DNA of 64,000 nucleotides, taken from positions 2,108,001 through 2,172,000 of the forward strand of contig NZ_CP114285.2 in assembly GCF_027111255.2 (NCBI RefSeq). Direction: 5' to 3'. Under the pieces are notes generated by a model. It ran no database searches. It was not told the DNA's origin and saw only the letters and a program-made list of their open reading frames with translations. Positions 52,191 through 61,404 of the stretch are shown here, in pieces. The stretch's first letter is position 1, and each line of letters starts with the position of its first letter. The translations under genes were made by a program, and so were the position numbers. This DNA is from Flavobacterium flavigenum (lineage in GTDB: Bacteria; Bacteroidota; Bacteroidia; Flavobacteriales; Flavobacteriaceae).

Positions 52191-54044
52191 CTATCCTTTT
52201 AGCCAGGCGTTTTTAAGTTTTTCTTTTGAAGCATCTGTAGCTTTAAACGTTTCACTTTCTTCGTAAGGTAATTTTACTGTACCTTTTATTGTTTTATCAG
52301 CACCGGCTCTTTTTATCTGAACAGTAATGGGATCATTTTCTTTCCAGTTTTCACTCTCACCAATTAAATCATATATATTGTCTAAAGTATATGGTTTAGC
52401 ATTTATTGATAAAATTACATCTCCTGGTTTTAGATCCAGATTAGTAAAAAACGGATTTAACTCAACATCTGGACGAACACTTATTTGTTTCGTTTTTGGA
52501 TCAACTCCTATGTATGGCACCTGCCCTTTTATGAAAACTGAACCCGCTTTTTTCTCAGATGACTTTGTAACGCCCACTTTAGCTAAATATTGATCATAAG
52601 GAATAGGAGTCGTTCCGGCAACATGGGTTTTCAGGAATTCCCCAACTTCAGGATAAGTCAATTTTGTGATTTTATCAAAAAGTTCATTGTCATTAAATGG
52701 TTTTTCAACTCCGTATTCTTCAGATAGTTTATGCATCAGGTCAAGAATACCTCGCTCACCATTACTTTTTTCCCTGATGATAATATCAATACACATTCCG
52801 ATTAATGCCCCTTTTTGATATACATTTAAATATTGATCTTTGTAAGGCTGCTCCAGTACATTTTTACTCATCACTGTAAATGACATCGTATCGTTTAAGC
52901 TTTTTGCCTGTTCGATTTTATCCGCAATACGGGTATAAAATTCAGCTTCATCTATTAAGCCCTGATTAATCTGAAAAAGATTCGCGAAATATTCTGTTAC
53001 ACCTTCGTACATCCACAAATGTTCAGACATTTTTGGAGCATTATAATCAAAATACTGAATTTCTTTAGAGTGAATAGTCAATGGCGTTACAATATGAAAA
53101 AATTCGTGTGAAACTACATCTTTCATCGACTCAACTAACTTCTCTTTCGGCATCGATTCAGGTAAAACAACTGTAGTAACTGTTGGATGTTCTAAAGCAC
53201 CAAAGCCATGCGCATCATCCTTTGCCATACTTGACAAATACAATAAAACGGTATATTTTTTAGTAGCATTTACTTTGCCTAAAAAGTTTTTTTGTGCCGT
53301 CATCATTGTTTTCATTTCCGGCGTAATACTTTCTGCAGTGAATTTTCCGGTTGGAGAATAAACCGCAATCAGAATATCCATCCCGTTAACATTGAATGTA
53401 GTATAATCAGGCTTAGAATACATAATTGGATTCTCTACCAAAACAGCGTAACGAGGTGTTGTAAAAACATCACTTGTTTTGCTTGCATCTTCATCTGTCA
53501 TTGAAGTTGCTCCCCAAAGTGCTTCCGGATGTGTGATGGTAACTTTATACGGAACATCTAATTTATCCTGAAAATATCCAACAAACCCATGCGTATTTAC
53601 CATAAAATTGATTCCGGCATTTATGTTTGTTCCGGCTGGAGAAAACACATCATCATTACCAAAACCCGTTCCTTTTTCTGTATCAAAAGTATCACCAACC
53701 AAATAGGTAATTGTTTTCAATTTTTTTGCATCCGAAATTGACCATGAATTATCATCGATCCTTTTTACATTTAGCGCATTCCCTTTTACATCAAAAGCTT
53801 TAAAATCATCTGAATATTTCCCGTAATTATCTGTAGAATAAGTCCCGGGAACAGTTTTAGGTATACTGTAAATCACTTCATCAGTTTTTATCTGAGGTGC
53901 GGTTACTGTAACCAAAACTTTATCATCTTTTACATCAGTAAGATTAATATTTACAGCAACGTTTTCCTTCGCTGCACTTGACGTCCCTGTTTTACAGCTC
54001 CATAAGGTAACTGCAAGCGCTAATGTGCAAATTATTTTTTTCAT
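52191..54044 (-). CDS. M61 family metallopeptidase with PDZ domain, lipoprotein-like
   Basis: A 617-residue peptidase. The N-terminus MKKIICTLALAVTLWSCKTG has a lipobox-like stretch ending at Cys17, suggesting a lipoprotein. The M61 N-terminal beta domain (about 30-200) precedes the gluzincin catalytic domain with HEFFH (313-317) and the downstream Glu in WMYEGVTEYFANL. A PDZ domain (about 505-590) holds GVDPKTKQISVRPDVELNPFF and LKPGDVILSINAKPY. Members are glycyl aminopeptidases; the substrate here is not known. Confidence 0.93.
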   Translation of the reverse strand: MKKIICTLALAVTLWSCKTGTSSAAKENVAVNINLTDVKDDKVLVTVTAPQIKTDEVIYSIPKTVPGTYSTDNYGKYSDDFKAFDVKGNALNVKRIDDNSWSISDAKKLKTITYLVGDTFDTEKGTGFGNDDVFSPAGTNINAGINFMVNTHGFVGYFQDKLDVPYKVTITHPEALWGATSMTDEDASKTSDVFTTPRYAVLVENPIMYSKPDYTTFNVNGMDILIAVYSPTGKFTAESITPEMKTMMTAQKNFLGKVNATKKYTVLLYLSSMAKDDAHGFGALEHPTVTTVVLPESMPKEKLVESMKDVVSHEFFHIVTPLTIHSKEIQYFDYNAPKMSEHLWMYEGVTEYFANLFQINQGLIDEAEFYTRIADKIEQAKSLNDTMSFTVMSKNVLEQPYKDQYLNVYQKGALIGMCIDIIIREKSNGERGILDLMHKLSEEYGVEKPFNDNELFDKITKLTYPEVGEFLKTHVAGTTPIPYDQYLAKVGVTKSSEKKAGSVFIKGQVPYIGVDPKTKQISVRPDVELNPFFTNLDLKPGDVILSINAKPYTLDNIYDLIGESENWKENDPITVQIKRAGADKTIKGTVKLPYEESETFKATDASKEKLKNAWLKG

Positions 54045-54110
54045 TTATTAAAAGTTTAATTTTTATATGAGTCTTACAAATTATAAAACTGTTACAGTAA
54101 AGATATAAAT

Positions 54111-54138
54111 AAAAAAACTCCTGCAATTCAGGAGTTTT
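54111..54138 (-). terminator. Terminator after the DUF2805 gene
   Basis: AAAACTCCTG (54114-54123), loop CAATT, CAGGAGTTTT (54129-54138), then a T run on the minus strand. It starts 3 nt after the stop at 54142. Confidence 0.88.
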
Positions 54139-54141
54139 CAT

Positions 54142-54423
54142 TTAGTCTAATTTATTTTTTATATAGTATTTCCCGTCCAGATCTTCATCAAAATCGTCTA
54201 TTTTAACTGGTTTTGGCTTTGGTTTATTTGCAATTGCCTTCTTTTTCCACATCTCGAATTTCTCAAGAGGCATTTTCTTTTTCATTATTTCCAGAACTTC
54301 TTTTTCTGACAATCCAAATTCTTTTTTTATAATTTCGAATGGATTTCTCTCTTCTAATGCCAACGAAACAAGCTTTTCAGTTTGTTCCCAATTCAATTCT
54401 TTGCGGTTACTCTTTTTCATCAC
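54142..54423 (-). CDS. DUF2805 / TIGR03643 family protein
   Basis: A 93-residue protein whose core (residues about 8-60: WEQTEKLVSLALEERNPFEII, then KEFGLSEKEVLEIMKKKM and FEMWKKK) matches DUF2805, a short family with a helix-turn-helix-like pattern of unknown role. The C-terminus adds a basic/acidic tail with KPKPKPVKIDDFDED. No membrane segment is present. The 277-nt AT-rich stretch upstream (54424-54700) holds no gene that I can support. Confidence 0.82.
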   Translation of the reverse strand: MMKKSNRKELNWEQTEKLVSLALEERNPFEIIKKEFGLSEKEVLEIMKKKMPLEKFEMWKKKAIANKPKPKPVKIDDFDEDLDGKYYIKNKLD

Positions 54424-54700
54424 GTGAAAATTAATTCAAAATAGAGGTTAATGATTAATAGATTGATTTTCAAATTAAGTATCAATATTAATAAAAAAAA
54501 TAATTAGTTGATCAGATTGGATATATTTTTTTTATTGATTTTAGATTTTTTTTAGAGTATGTGTATTTTGAGATATTTCTGTTCAATTTTTTTTTATTTT
54601 AAATCTCTTTGAATACATTTTTATTCCTGCTACTATAATTTACAGAATTCTATATTCTTCCAAAAAAGAAAGCAATGCAAATCTGATTTTATACAACTAC

Positions 54701-55054
54701 TTAAGTATATTGATAAGCCCATAAAATCAACAAAAGCTGTAATGGCAAGCGTAACAATAAGATCCATTTTGGCAAACCAAAACCTGCTTTTTTGTTTTGA
54801 TACATAAAAAGATTAGCAGGAAACACAGCAAGAAGCAACGCTATAATCCCCCATGCAGCAAAGTGACTCAAAAATGGAAGCGTAAGGAGAAAACCTAAAA
54901 TTATTTCGGCAGCTCCACTTAAAATATTTAATAATTTGGGATTAGAAAAATAAGGAGGAATGATTTTTAGATACAGCTTCGGAGATCTGAAATGATTAAT
55001 CCCCGCAGCAATATAAAGAAAAGCCATTAAATACAAATGCCAGGGTAAATCCAT
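54701..55054 (-). CDS. DoxX-like small membrane protein
   Basis: A 117-residue protein with four hydrophobic helices (about 5-22, 43-62, 66-84, 97-115). The motif GINHFRSPKLYLKIIPPYFSNP, followed by LLNILSGAAEIILGFLLTLP, is typical of the DoxX-like/MauE group. The DoxX name comes from an archaeal thiosulfate:quinone oxidoreductase subunit, but bacterial relatives lack a clear function. It follows the EamA transporter gene by 77 nt on the same strand. Confidence 0.82.
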   Translation of the reverse strand: MDLPWHLYLMAFLYIAAGINHFRSPKLYLKIIPPYFSNPKLLNILSGAAEIILGFLLTLPFLSHFAAWGIIALLLAVFPANLFMYQNKKAGFGLPKWILLLRLPLQLLLILWAYQYT

Positions 55055-55131
55055 ACTAATCTGATTTTAGCACTAATTTAATAATTTTCAGGGACTTTTT
55101 CTTAAGTATGATTTTTTACAAACAATTAAAG

Positions 55132-56028
55132 TCAATTATTTTTTCTGAAATTAATATTCATTATGATAATGGCCAGAATAATCAAAATAATTCCAATCCA
55201 TTGTAAAAAAACCACTTTTTCATTCAATAAAACAAATGCCATCATTACAGAAACAGGAAGCTCAAGTGCCGAAACAATACTCCCTAAACCAATTCCGGTC
55301 AATGGAAATCCAGCATTCATAAGCATTGGCGGAATTATAGTTCCGAAAAGAGAAAGCACAATGCCCCATTTTAGAAAAATCGAAAAATTGAAGGGTGTGA
55401 TTTGTGTAGCAAAAGCAAACGAAAAAACAATAACAGCGCCACCCAAAAGCATGTATAAACTTCTTTGCGCCGAAGAAATTTCAAGAGCAACACGGTTCGC
55501 AGTAAACATTGTTGTGGTAAATGATGCAGCCGCAAGAATACCCCAGCCAATACCTCGCCAGTCTAACTCAATAGTACTGTTAAGGATATTCGTTGCGAGT
55601 ACAGTTCCGGTTAAAACAATAAAAACAGCAATTATTTTTTGAAGTGACGGAAGTTTCTTCTCTAAAATCATTTCGAGTAAAACACCCATCCAGACCGTTT
55701 GCATCAATAAAACAATACCAATAGAAACCGGAATATATTTTACAGCCAGATAATAAAACAAACTCGTCATTCCGAGTGAAGTTCCAGCCAGCATTAACTT
55801 AAAAATATTTTTCGATGTGGCTCTTACTACTTTTGTTTTATATTTTACCTTTTGAAAAACATTAATCAGCAAAATACCTATAAGACCTAATATAAATTGA
55901 GATGTAGTGACTTCTGCAGTTGTAAAACCTTCTTCATAAGCCATTTTTACAAAGGTAGCCAGCATACCATAACTTGTAGCGCCTAAAGCAACCAGAAAAA
56001 CTCCTTTGAGAACATTTTTTTGTGACAT
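55132..56028 (-). CDS. EamA/DMT-superfamily transporter
   Basis: A 298-residue protein with ten predicted helices in two EamA repeats (about 7-140 and 152-290). Motifs are GVFLVALGATSYGMLATFVKMAY, SVGIVLLMQTVWMG and the second-repeat GSIVSALELPVSVMMAFVLLNE, each a piece of the membrane repeat. Substrate unknown; family members export metabolites and amino acids. ATG 56028 begins the conserved sequence, and the longer upstream frame would cross the promoter at 56057-56084. Confidence 0.88.
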   Translation of the reverse strand: MSQKNVLKGVFLVALGATSYGMLATFVKMAYEEGFTTAEVTTSQFILGLIGILLINVFQKVKYKTKVVRATSKNIFKLMLAGTSLGMTSLFYYLAVKYIPVSIGIVLLMQTVWMGVLLEMILEKKLPSLQKIIAVFIVLTGTVLATNILNSTIELDWRGIGWGILAAASFTTTMFTANRVALEISSAQRSLYMLLGGAVIVFSFAFATQITPFNFSIFLKWGIVLSLFGTIIPPMLMNAGFPLTGIGLGSIVSALELPVSVMMAFVLLNEKVVFLQWIGIILIILAIIIMNINFRKNN

Positions 56029-56056
56029 TATTGTTTTATTTAAAAAATTTAGCCTG

Positions 56057-56084
56057 CAAAGATAGTACTTAGTTTTTAGCTCAA
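56057..56084 (-). promoter_or_regulatory. Putative promoter of the EamA transporter gene
   Basis: On the minus strand ATTG (56084-56081; consensus TTTG), a 17-nt spacer (56065-56081) and TATCTTTG (56064-56057), a perfect TANNTTTG. The -7 box ends 28 nt before the ATG. Confidence 0.5.
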
Positions 56085-56205
56085 TGTTAAAATTAAAAAG
56101 GCAGAATTTAACAGTAAGGATCAATTGGATTATTTCTGAAAAATTAAACCTTCAATCTCCTCCATTTAAAAAATTTCTTTATTTTGCACCCAAATCGAAA
56201 AAACA

Positions 56206-56925
56206 ATGAAAAAATCAATTATTGCAATTATTGCAATTGGCTTATTAGCTGTCTCATGTGACAAAAAAGAATCAAAAGACGGCCTGCATCTTACAGGAAA
56301 TATAAAAGGATTAAAAGAGGGGAAATTATACATCCAAAGATATAATGACACAGCTTTAGTAGCTATTGACAGTATTAAAATTGATGGAAATTCAGCCTTC
56401 GAAACCAATATAAAATTAGAATCACCAGAGATGCTTTATCTATTTCTGGATCGTGGTGTTACCAATTCATTAGACAATAATATTATATTTTTTGCAGAAC
56501 CGGGCAATATAAATATCGATGCGAATCTGGATAATTTTATCAATGGTGCTAAAATTACCGGATCAAAAAACCATGAATTATATGAAGAGTATCAAAAAGT
56601 AAACTCTCGTTTTAAAGATGAAAGCCTTTCATTAATTGAAGCTAAATTCAAAGCCTTAAAAAGACAAGATCAAAAAGCGATTGACAGTATTGTAGAAAGA
56701 GGTGATTCGAACATTAAACGAAAATATTTATTTGCTACTAACTTTGCCATTAACCACAAAGATCACGAAATAGCACCTTATATTGCTTTAGCAGAAATTT
56801 ACGATATCAATCTTAAGTTTTTGGATACTATTCAAAAATCTATGACACCTAAAGTTGCAAATTCCTTATATGGTAAAAAACTTACCAAGTATGTAAATGA
56901 AATTAAAAAAGAGGAAAAGAAATAA
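56206..56925 (+). CDS. DUF4369 domain-containing lipoprotein
   Basis: A 239-residue lipoprotein with the signal MKKSIIAIIAIGLLAVSC (lipobox Cys18). The DUF4369 domain (about 27-115) begins LHLTGNIKGLKEGKLYIQRY and includes FFAEPGNINIDANLD. In larger family members this domain precedes a thioredoxin-like disulfide reductase; here no thioredoxin part follows and the C-terminal half is helical and Lys-rich. It lies upstream of a terminator and the tRNA-Gln gene. Function unknown. Confidence 0.87.
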   Translation: MKKSIIAIIAIGLLAVSCDKKESKDGLHLTGNIKGLKEGKLYIQRYNDTALVAIDSIKIDGNSAFETNIKLESPEMLYLFLDRGVTNSLDNNIIFFAEPGNINIDANLDNFINGAKITGSKNHELYEEYQKVNSRFKDESLSLIEAKFKALKRQDQKAIDSIVERGDSNIKRKYLFATNFAINHKDHEIAPYIALAEIYDINLKFLDTIQKSMTPKVANSLYGKKLTKYVNEIKKEEKK

Positions 56926-56942
56926 TTTTACTCTAAAAACCC

Positions 56943-56978
56943 AAAAAGGCCTGGAAATATTTCAGGCCTTTTGTATTT
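56943..56978 (+). terminator. Terminator after the DUF4369 gene
   Basis: AAAAGGCCTG (56944-56953), loop of 9, CAGGCCTTTT (56963-56972), then T-rich. It ends the DUF4369 transcript 18 nt after the stop. Confidence 0.88.
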
Positions 56979-57017
56979 TTAGAATATTCGGATATACAAC
57001 ATTTGATTATAAAAAAT

Positions 57018-57050
57018 AAAATCCTGTAAGCATTAAACTTACAGGATTTA
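57018..57050 (-). terminator. Terminator of the tRNA-Gln gene
   Basis: AAATCCTGTAAG (57019-57030), loop of 7, CTTACAGGATTT (57038-57049); on the minus strand it leads into TTATTTTTTATAAT. It lies about 10 nt beyond the tRNA 3' end. Confidence 0.88.
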
Positions 57051-57059
57051 TTTCACTTG

Positions 57060-57130
57060 TTGGTCTACTAGGACTCGAACCTAGAAAGACGGCACCAAAA
57101 ACCGTAGTGTTACCATTACACCATAGACCA
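57060..57130 (-). tRNA. tRNA-Gln (anticodon TTG)
   Basis: The minus strand folds into a tRNA of about 71 nt: acceptor TGGTCTA/TAGACCA (7 bp), D stem GTGT/ACAC, anticodon stem ACGGT/GCCGT with loop TTTTGGT giving anticodon TTG (CAA codons, Gln), and T arm CTAGG-TTCGAGT-CCTAG. The first base pair is U1-A72, typical of tRNA-Gln. The 3' CCA is not encoded, and the discriminator would be A. The remaining gap to the next gene (57187-57380) holds no gene that I can see. Confidence 0.95.
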
Positions 57131-57155
57131 ATAAAGTAGTGCGGTTAAGCGAGTG

Positions 57156-57186
57156 CAAATTTAAAGCTTTTTTTAGTTTGCGCAAA
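57156..57186 (-). promoter_or_regulatory. Promoter of tRNA-Gln
   Basis: On the minus strand TTTG (57186-57183), exactly 19 nt of spacer, TAAATTTG (57163-57156). This is a textbook Bacteroidota promoter, with the -7 box ending 26 nt before the tRNA 5' end. Confidence 0.85.
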
Positions 57187-57380
57187 CTTTTTGATAAAAA
57201 AAATCACTTTTTTTATCATTTTTTTTCTTTTAAACCCGCCAAATCGCTACAAATATTTCAAAAACAACGGGTTACCAGAATCAAATACTTTTATAGAATT
57301 TTTTGTTAATGGTCGTTTCTTTACACAAAAAAACATTTTCTTTGTAAAATAGAAAACATACAAAATTTTAACACCTGAAT

Positions 57381-60300
57381 ATGGCACAATTCAATTTCAA
57401 TAAATGGAATACAATTATTGGTTGGTTTGCATTTGCAATCGCTTTAATTACCTACACACTAACTGTTGAACCTACTATGAGCTTCTGGGATTGCGGCGAA
57501 TATATTGCAACAGCTGCCAAACTTGAAGTTGGCCATCCCCCGGGTGCACCTTTATTTCAAATGATTGGTGCCTTTTTTGCCATGTTTGCAATCGACAACC
57601 AACACGTTGCACTAATGGTAAATATGATGTCTGTTTTTTCAAGCGCTTTTACCATTTTATTCCTGTTTTGGTCATCCTCTATGATTTTAAAAAAAATTGT
57701 AGCACGTTTTGCTGAAATTGACCAAAATAATTCAATTGTAATTTTAGGAAGCTCTTTTGTTGGAGCTTTAGCTTATACATTTTCAGACAGTTTTTGGTTT
57801 AATGCTGTTGAAGCTGAAGTTTATGCGATGGCATCATTATTAATAGCTTTGCTTTTTTGGCTTGGATTACGCTGGGAGCAAGATATGGACAAACCAAAGG
57901 GAAACAAATGGCTGCTTATTATTTCTCTTGTTATTGGTCTTTCGTTTGGAGTTCACTTTATGGCTCTGTTAACTATCCCTGCTATTGGTTTTCTTTATTT
58001 CTTTAAACATTATGAGAAAGTAACCATAAAAAATTTCATTATAGGAAATATTGTAGTGATTGCTATTTTGTTGTTTATTTTTAAATTACTTCTTCCCTTA
58101 ACCATGGCATTCTTTGGTAAAACCGAAGTATTCATGGTAAACAGCATGGGGTTACCTTTTAATTCAGGAACTATTTTCGTTGCCCTGCTTTTTATTGCTT
58201 TCTTTTATTTTGGATTAAAATATACTAAACAAAAAGGATTGGTTTTCTACAATACTATTATTTTGTGTATTTTATTTATCTTAATTGGTTTCTCTACATG
58301 GATGATGCTGCCAGTACGTGCCAACGCTAATACAGTGATCAACGAAAACAAACCATCTGATGCTACAGAAGTTTTAGCTTATTATAATCGTGAACAATAT
58401 GGTGTAAACCCATTGTTTTATGGCCCTCAGTACACCGAAGTTTTTGCCGGATTAGATGAAAAAACACCGTATCTGGATAAAAAGCCAAACTATGAGAGAG
58501 ATTATAAAACGGGTAAATATATCATTACCAACAATTATAAAAATGCAGAACAAAATAGTGATGATAATCAAAAAACAATTCTGCCTAGAATGTGGAGCAC
58601 CGAAAATGGACACATTCAGAATTACATTAATTTCACGAATCCTCCTCTGTTCAAAATAAATCCAAATTACCCTTATGAAGATGATTTGGGAAAATACGGA
58701 ATTGATCCGAGTCAGTTAAGCGAAGAAGAATACAATAAAGCCATTGCGCAATTGCGTAATGAAGTAGAAAAAACAGTGCATGAATTCAGACAGGCTTATG
58801 CTCAAAAGCAAATTGACAATGAAGGTTACGTAAAATTTTTAAGAAGTTACAGCGACTATTTAATCATCGAAAAACCATCAACCGTTGATAATTTTAGTTT
58901 TATGTTTGAATACCAGTTTGGATATATGTACTGGAGATATCTGATGTGGAATTTCGTGGGACGCCAAAGTGATGTACAGGGCAAATACGATAATCTGGAC
59001 GGAAACTGGATCAGCGGAATTAAACCGTTAGACTCATTACATTTAGGATCTCAGGATAATTTACCTTCAGATGTTTTAAACAATAAGGGACGAAACGTTT
59101 ACTATTTCTTACCTTTCATTTTAGGACTTATTGGTCTTATGTACCATGCAAACAAGGATTTAAAAAGCTTTTATGTTCTTTTGGTGCTATTTTTATTTAC
59201 CGGAATTGCGCTTAAAATCTACCTAAACGAAAGACCATTTGAACCTCGTGAAAGAGATTATGCCTTAGTTGGTTCTTTTTATGTTTTTGCAATCTGGATA
59301 GGTTTCGGAGTTTATTCTTTATACGAAACTATTCAAAAATACCTCACACCTAAAATTGCAGGACCCTTTATAATAGCCGGAAGCTTATTAGCAGCACCAG
59401 TTTTAATGGCTTCTCAAAACTGGGACGACCATGACAGATCAAATAAATACACAGCTGTTGCTATGGCAAAAGCGTATCTGACATCATGCGATAAAGATGC
59501 TATTTTGTTTACCATTGGAGACAACGATACATTTCCCTTATGGTATGCTCAGGAAATCGAAGGCATTCGTACAGATGTAAAAATTGTAAACACCAGCCTT
59601 TTCATGACTGACTGGTATATTGACCAGATGAAAGCTAAAGCATACGAATCTGACCCGTTGCCAATATCATTCACGCATGACCAATATGTTGGGGATAAAT
59701 TAGATTATGTAGCTCACATTCCAAAAGTAGAAACCCGTTGGGATATTAATGATTTTATTAGCTTCATTAAACATCCGAAATCAACTGTTGGTTTACAAAA
59801 TGGTCAAACAATTCATTTTTATCCTACGAATAAAATTAGGCTCAACATTGATAAAAGCACCATTATCAAAAATAAAGTGGTCAACCCTAAGTACAATGAT
59901 TCTATCGTACCATACATGGACATTGACATCAAAGGAAGCGCATTATATAAAAATCGCTTGATGATGTTGGATATCTTAGCCAATAATAACTGGAAAAGAC
60001 CTATTTATTTTAGCGGAGGAGCTTTTGACGATGAAGACTATTTATGGCTAAAAGATTATCTTCAGTTAGACGGAATGGTTTACAGATTAGTCCCAATTAA
60101 AAACACACCTTCAAAAGACGGAGGCCCAATGGATATGGGACAAATTGATGCAGATAAAATGTATAATATTGTAACAAAATGGGACTGGGGCAATAGCAAC
60201 GGCAACATTTATCATGATCCTGAAACCAGAAGAAACAGTATCACTTATCGCACAAACCTTTCCCGTTTAATGAATCAGCTTATCGCTGAAGGAAAAACAG

Positions 60301-60659
60301 ATAAGGCAAAAAACATCATCAATTTGGCAATGACAAAAATGCCATTGGATAAATACGGATATTATTCTTTAGTTGAACCTTTTGCAGACGGCTATTATAA
60401 AGTTGGAGAAAAAGAAAAAGCCCAGGAATTGCTAAATAAATTAGTTCTGAAATACAAAGAGAACCTTAATTATTATGCCACTTTGAGCGGAGGCGACCAG
60501 TCTGATCTGGCTATTGATATCATAACAGATATTGAACGTTACAGAAGCCTTCTTCAGGTTATGAAAACAAATAAAGATTTAGCTTTTTATAACAACCACA
60601 AAAAGACTTTCAACACTTATGTAAATGTCTTCGAGCGTTTTGGAAGAGAAAAAGAATAA
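57381..60659 (+). CDS. DUF2723 (GT117-type) large membrane protein
   Basis: A 1092-residue protein. The N-terminal DUF2723 domain has about 8-11 membrane helices and the hallmark TMSFWDCGEYIATAAKLEVGHPPGAPLFQM in residues 30-59, cited here by its start; the Asp-Cys-Gly-Glu and His-Pro-Pro-Gly motifs are the likely active-site loop. More membrane helices follow around 560-690, and the C-terminal about 400 residues are periplasmic with TPR-like helices. The family resembles GT-C protein O-glycosyltransferases and, I infer, takes part in Bacteroidota O-glycosylation. The start at 57381 fits the conserved N-terminus. Confidence 0.9.
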   Translation: MAQFNFNKWNTIIGWFAFAIALITYTLTVEPTMSFWDCGEYIATAAKLEVGHPPGAPLFQMIGAFFAMFAIDNQHVALMVNMMSVFSSAFTILFLFWSSSMILKKIVARFAEIDQNNSIVILGSSFVGALAYTFSDSFWFNAVEAEVYAMASLLIALLFWLGLRWEQDMDKPKGNKWLLIISLVIGLSFGVHFMALLTIPAIGFLYFFKHYEKVTIKNFIIGNIVVIAILLFIFKLLLPLTMAFFGKTEVFMVNSMGLPFNSGTIFVALLFIAFFYFGLKYTKQKGLVFYNTIILCILFILIGFSTWMMLPVRANANTVINENKPSDATEVLAYYNREQYGVNPLFYGPQYTEVFAGLDEKTPYLDKKPNYERDYKTGKYIITNNYKNAEQNSDDNQKTILPRMWSTENGHIQNYINFTNPPLFKINPNYPYEDDLGKYGIDPSQLSEEEYNKAIAQLRNEVEKTVHEFRQAYAQKQIDNEGYVKFLRSYSDYLIIEKPSTVDNFSFMFEYQFGYMYWRYLMWNFVGRQSDVQGKYDNLDGNWISGIKPLDSLHLGSQDNLPSDVLNNKGRNVYYFLPFILGLIGLMYHANKDLKSFYVLLVLFLFTGIALKIYLNERPFEPRERDYALVGSFYVFAIWIGFGVYSLYETIQKYLTPKIAGPFIIAGSLLAAPVLMASQNWDDHDRSNKYTAVAMAKAYLTSCDKDAILFTIGDNDTFPLWYAQEIEGIRTDVKIVNTSLFMTDWYIDQMKAKAYESDPLPISFTHDQYVGDKLDYVAHIPKVETRWDINDFISFIKHPKSTVGLQNGQTIHFYPTNKIRLNIDKSTIIKNKVVNPKYNDSIVPYMDIDIKGSALYKNRLMMLDILANNNWKRPIYFSGGAFDDEDYLWLKDYLQLDGMVYRLVPIKNTPSKDGGPMDMGQIDADKMYNIVTKWDWGNSNGNIYHDPETRRNSITYRTNLSRLMNQLIAEGKTDKAKNIINLAMTKMPLDKYGYYSLVEPFADGYYKVGEKEKAQELLNKLVLKYKENLNYYATLSGGDQSDLAIDIITDIERYRSLLQVMKTNKDLAFYNNHKKTFNTYVNVFERFGREKE

Positions 60660-60680
60660 TATACAAAAAATATACTAATT

Positions 60681-60724
60681 AAAAAAATGCGGTGCTATTA
60701 GCTAAATAGTACCGCATTTTTTAA
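60681..60724 (+). terminator. Rho-independent terminator after the DUF2723 gene
   Basis: Stem 60683-60699 with 60705-60721 around a 5-nt loop, containing GCGGT/ACCGC, with one G-U pair and a T tract. Confidence 0.9.
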
Positions 60725-60751
60725 TTTTACATATCTCTAAATTGTGTCAAA

Positions 60752-61387
60752 ATGAGCTTTTACTGGGTCAAAACAAATTCATTCATTAAAAGGGTATTTT
60801 CTAAATACTGTTGGGATATTCCAAATACAGAAAAGAAAATATACCTCACGTTTGATGATGGGCCAACTCCTGAGGTCACAGACTGGGTTTTATCAGAATT
60901 GAAAAAATTTGATGCAAAAGCAACCTTTTTCTGTATAGGAAAAAACATAAATGCACATACTTCTTTATTTGAAAAATTAATCGCAGAAGGACATTCAATA
61001 GGAAACCACACCATGAACCATGCAAATGGCTGGAAAAGCAAAACAAATGATTATATTGAAAATGTAAAAAATTGTGCCGCAGTATTAGCAGGTAAGAAAC
61101 TCAGCAGTTTATTATTTCGACCGCCTTATGGAAAAATCAAAAAAACACAATCTAAAATATTAAGAAACCTGGGCTATAAAATAGTGATGTGGGATGTCTT
61201 AAGTGCTGATTTTGATCAGAGCATTACCCCACAAAAGTGTTTAGAAAATGTAACTAAAAATGTAAAATCAGGAAGTGTAATTGTTTTTCATGACAGTGTA
61301 AAAGCATCGCAGAATTTAAAATTTGCGCTGCCCAAGACTTTGAGCTTTCTGAAAGAAAATGGATTTGTATTTGATGTAGTCAGCTAA
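60752..61387 (+). CDS. Polysaccharide deacetylase family protein (NodB domain, CE4)
   Basis: A 211-residue CE4 enzyme of the NodB/chitin-deacetylase/peptidoglycan-deacetylase type. The motif TFDDGP (33-38) supplies Asp35 (base) and Asp36 (metal); metal-binding HSIGNHTMNH gives His86 and His90; RPPYGK (about 126-131) and WDVLSADFD follow, and VIFHDS near the C-terminus carries the catalytic His. No signal peptide is evident, although residues 1-20 are mildly amphipathic. The substrate is probably a GlcNAc-containing glycan. It is convergent with the thioredoxin-like gene. Confidence 0.92.
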   Translation: MSFYWVKTNSFIKRVFSKYCWDIPNTEKKIYLTFDDGPTPEVTDWVLSELKKFDAKATFFCIGKNINAHTSLFEKLIAEGHSIGNHTMNHANGWKSKTNDYIENVKNCAAVLAGKKLSSLLFRPPYGKIKKTQSKILRNLGYKIVMWDVLSADFDQSITPQKCLENVTKNVKSGSVIVFHDSVKASQNLKFALPKTLSFLKENGFVFDVVS

Positions 61388-61404
61388 ACTTTCTGATGAT
61401 AAAT

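Noticed and set aside
54424..54700. 277-nt T-rich gap upstream of the DUF2805 gene
   Set aside because: No hairpin with a T tract, promoter consensus or conserved small ORF that I can support.
55163..55642. 159-codon open frame on + opposite the EamA transporter gene
   Set aside because: The transporter frame is clearly conserved on the minus strand, and the + frame encodes no recognisable family.
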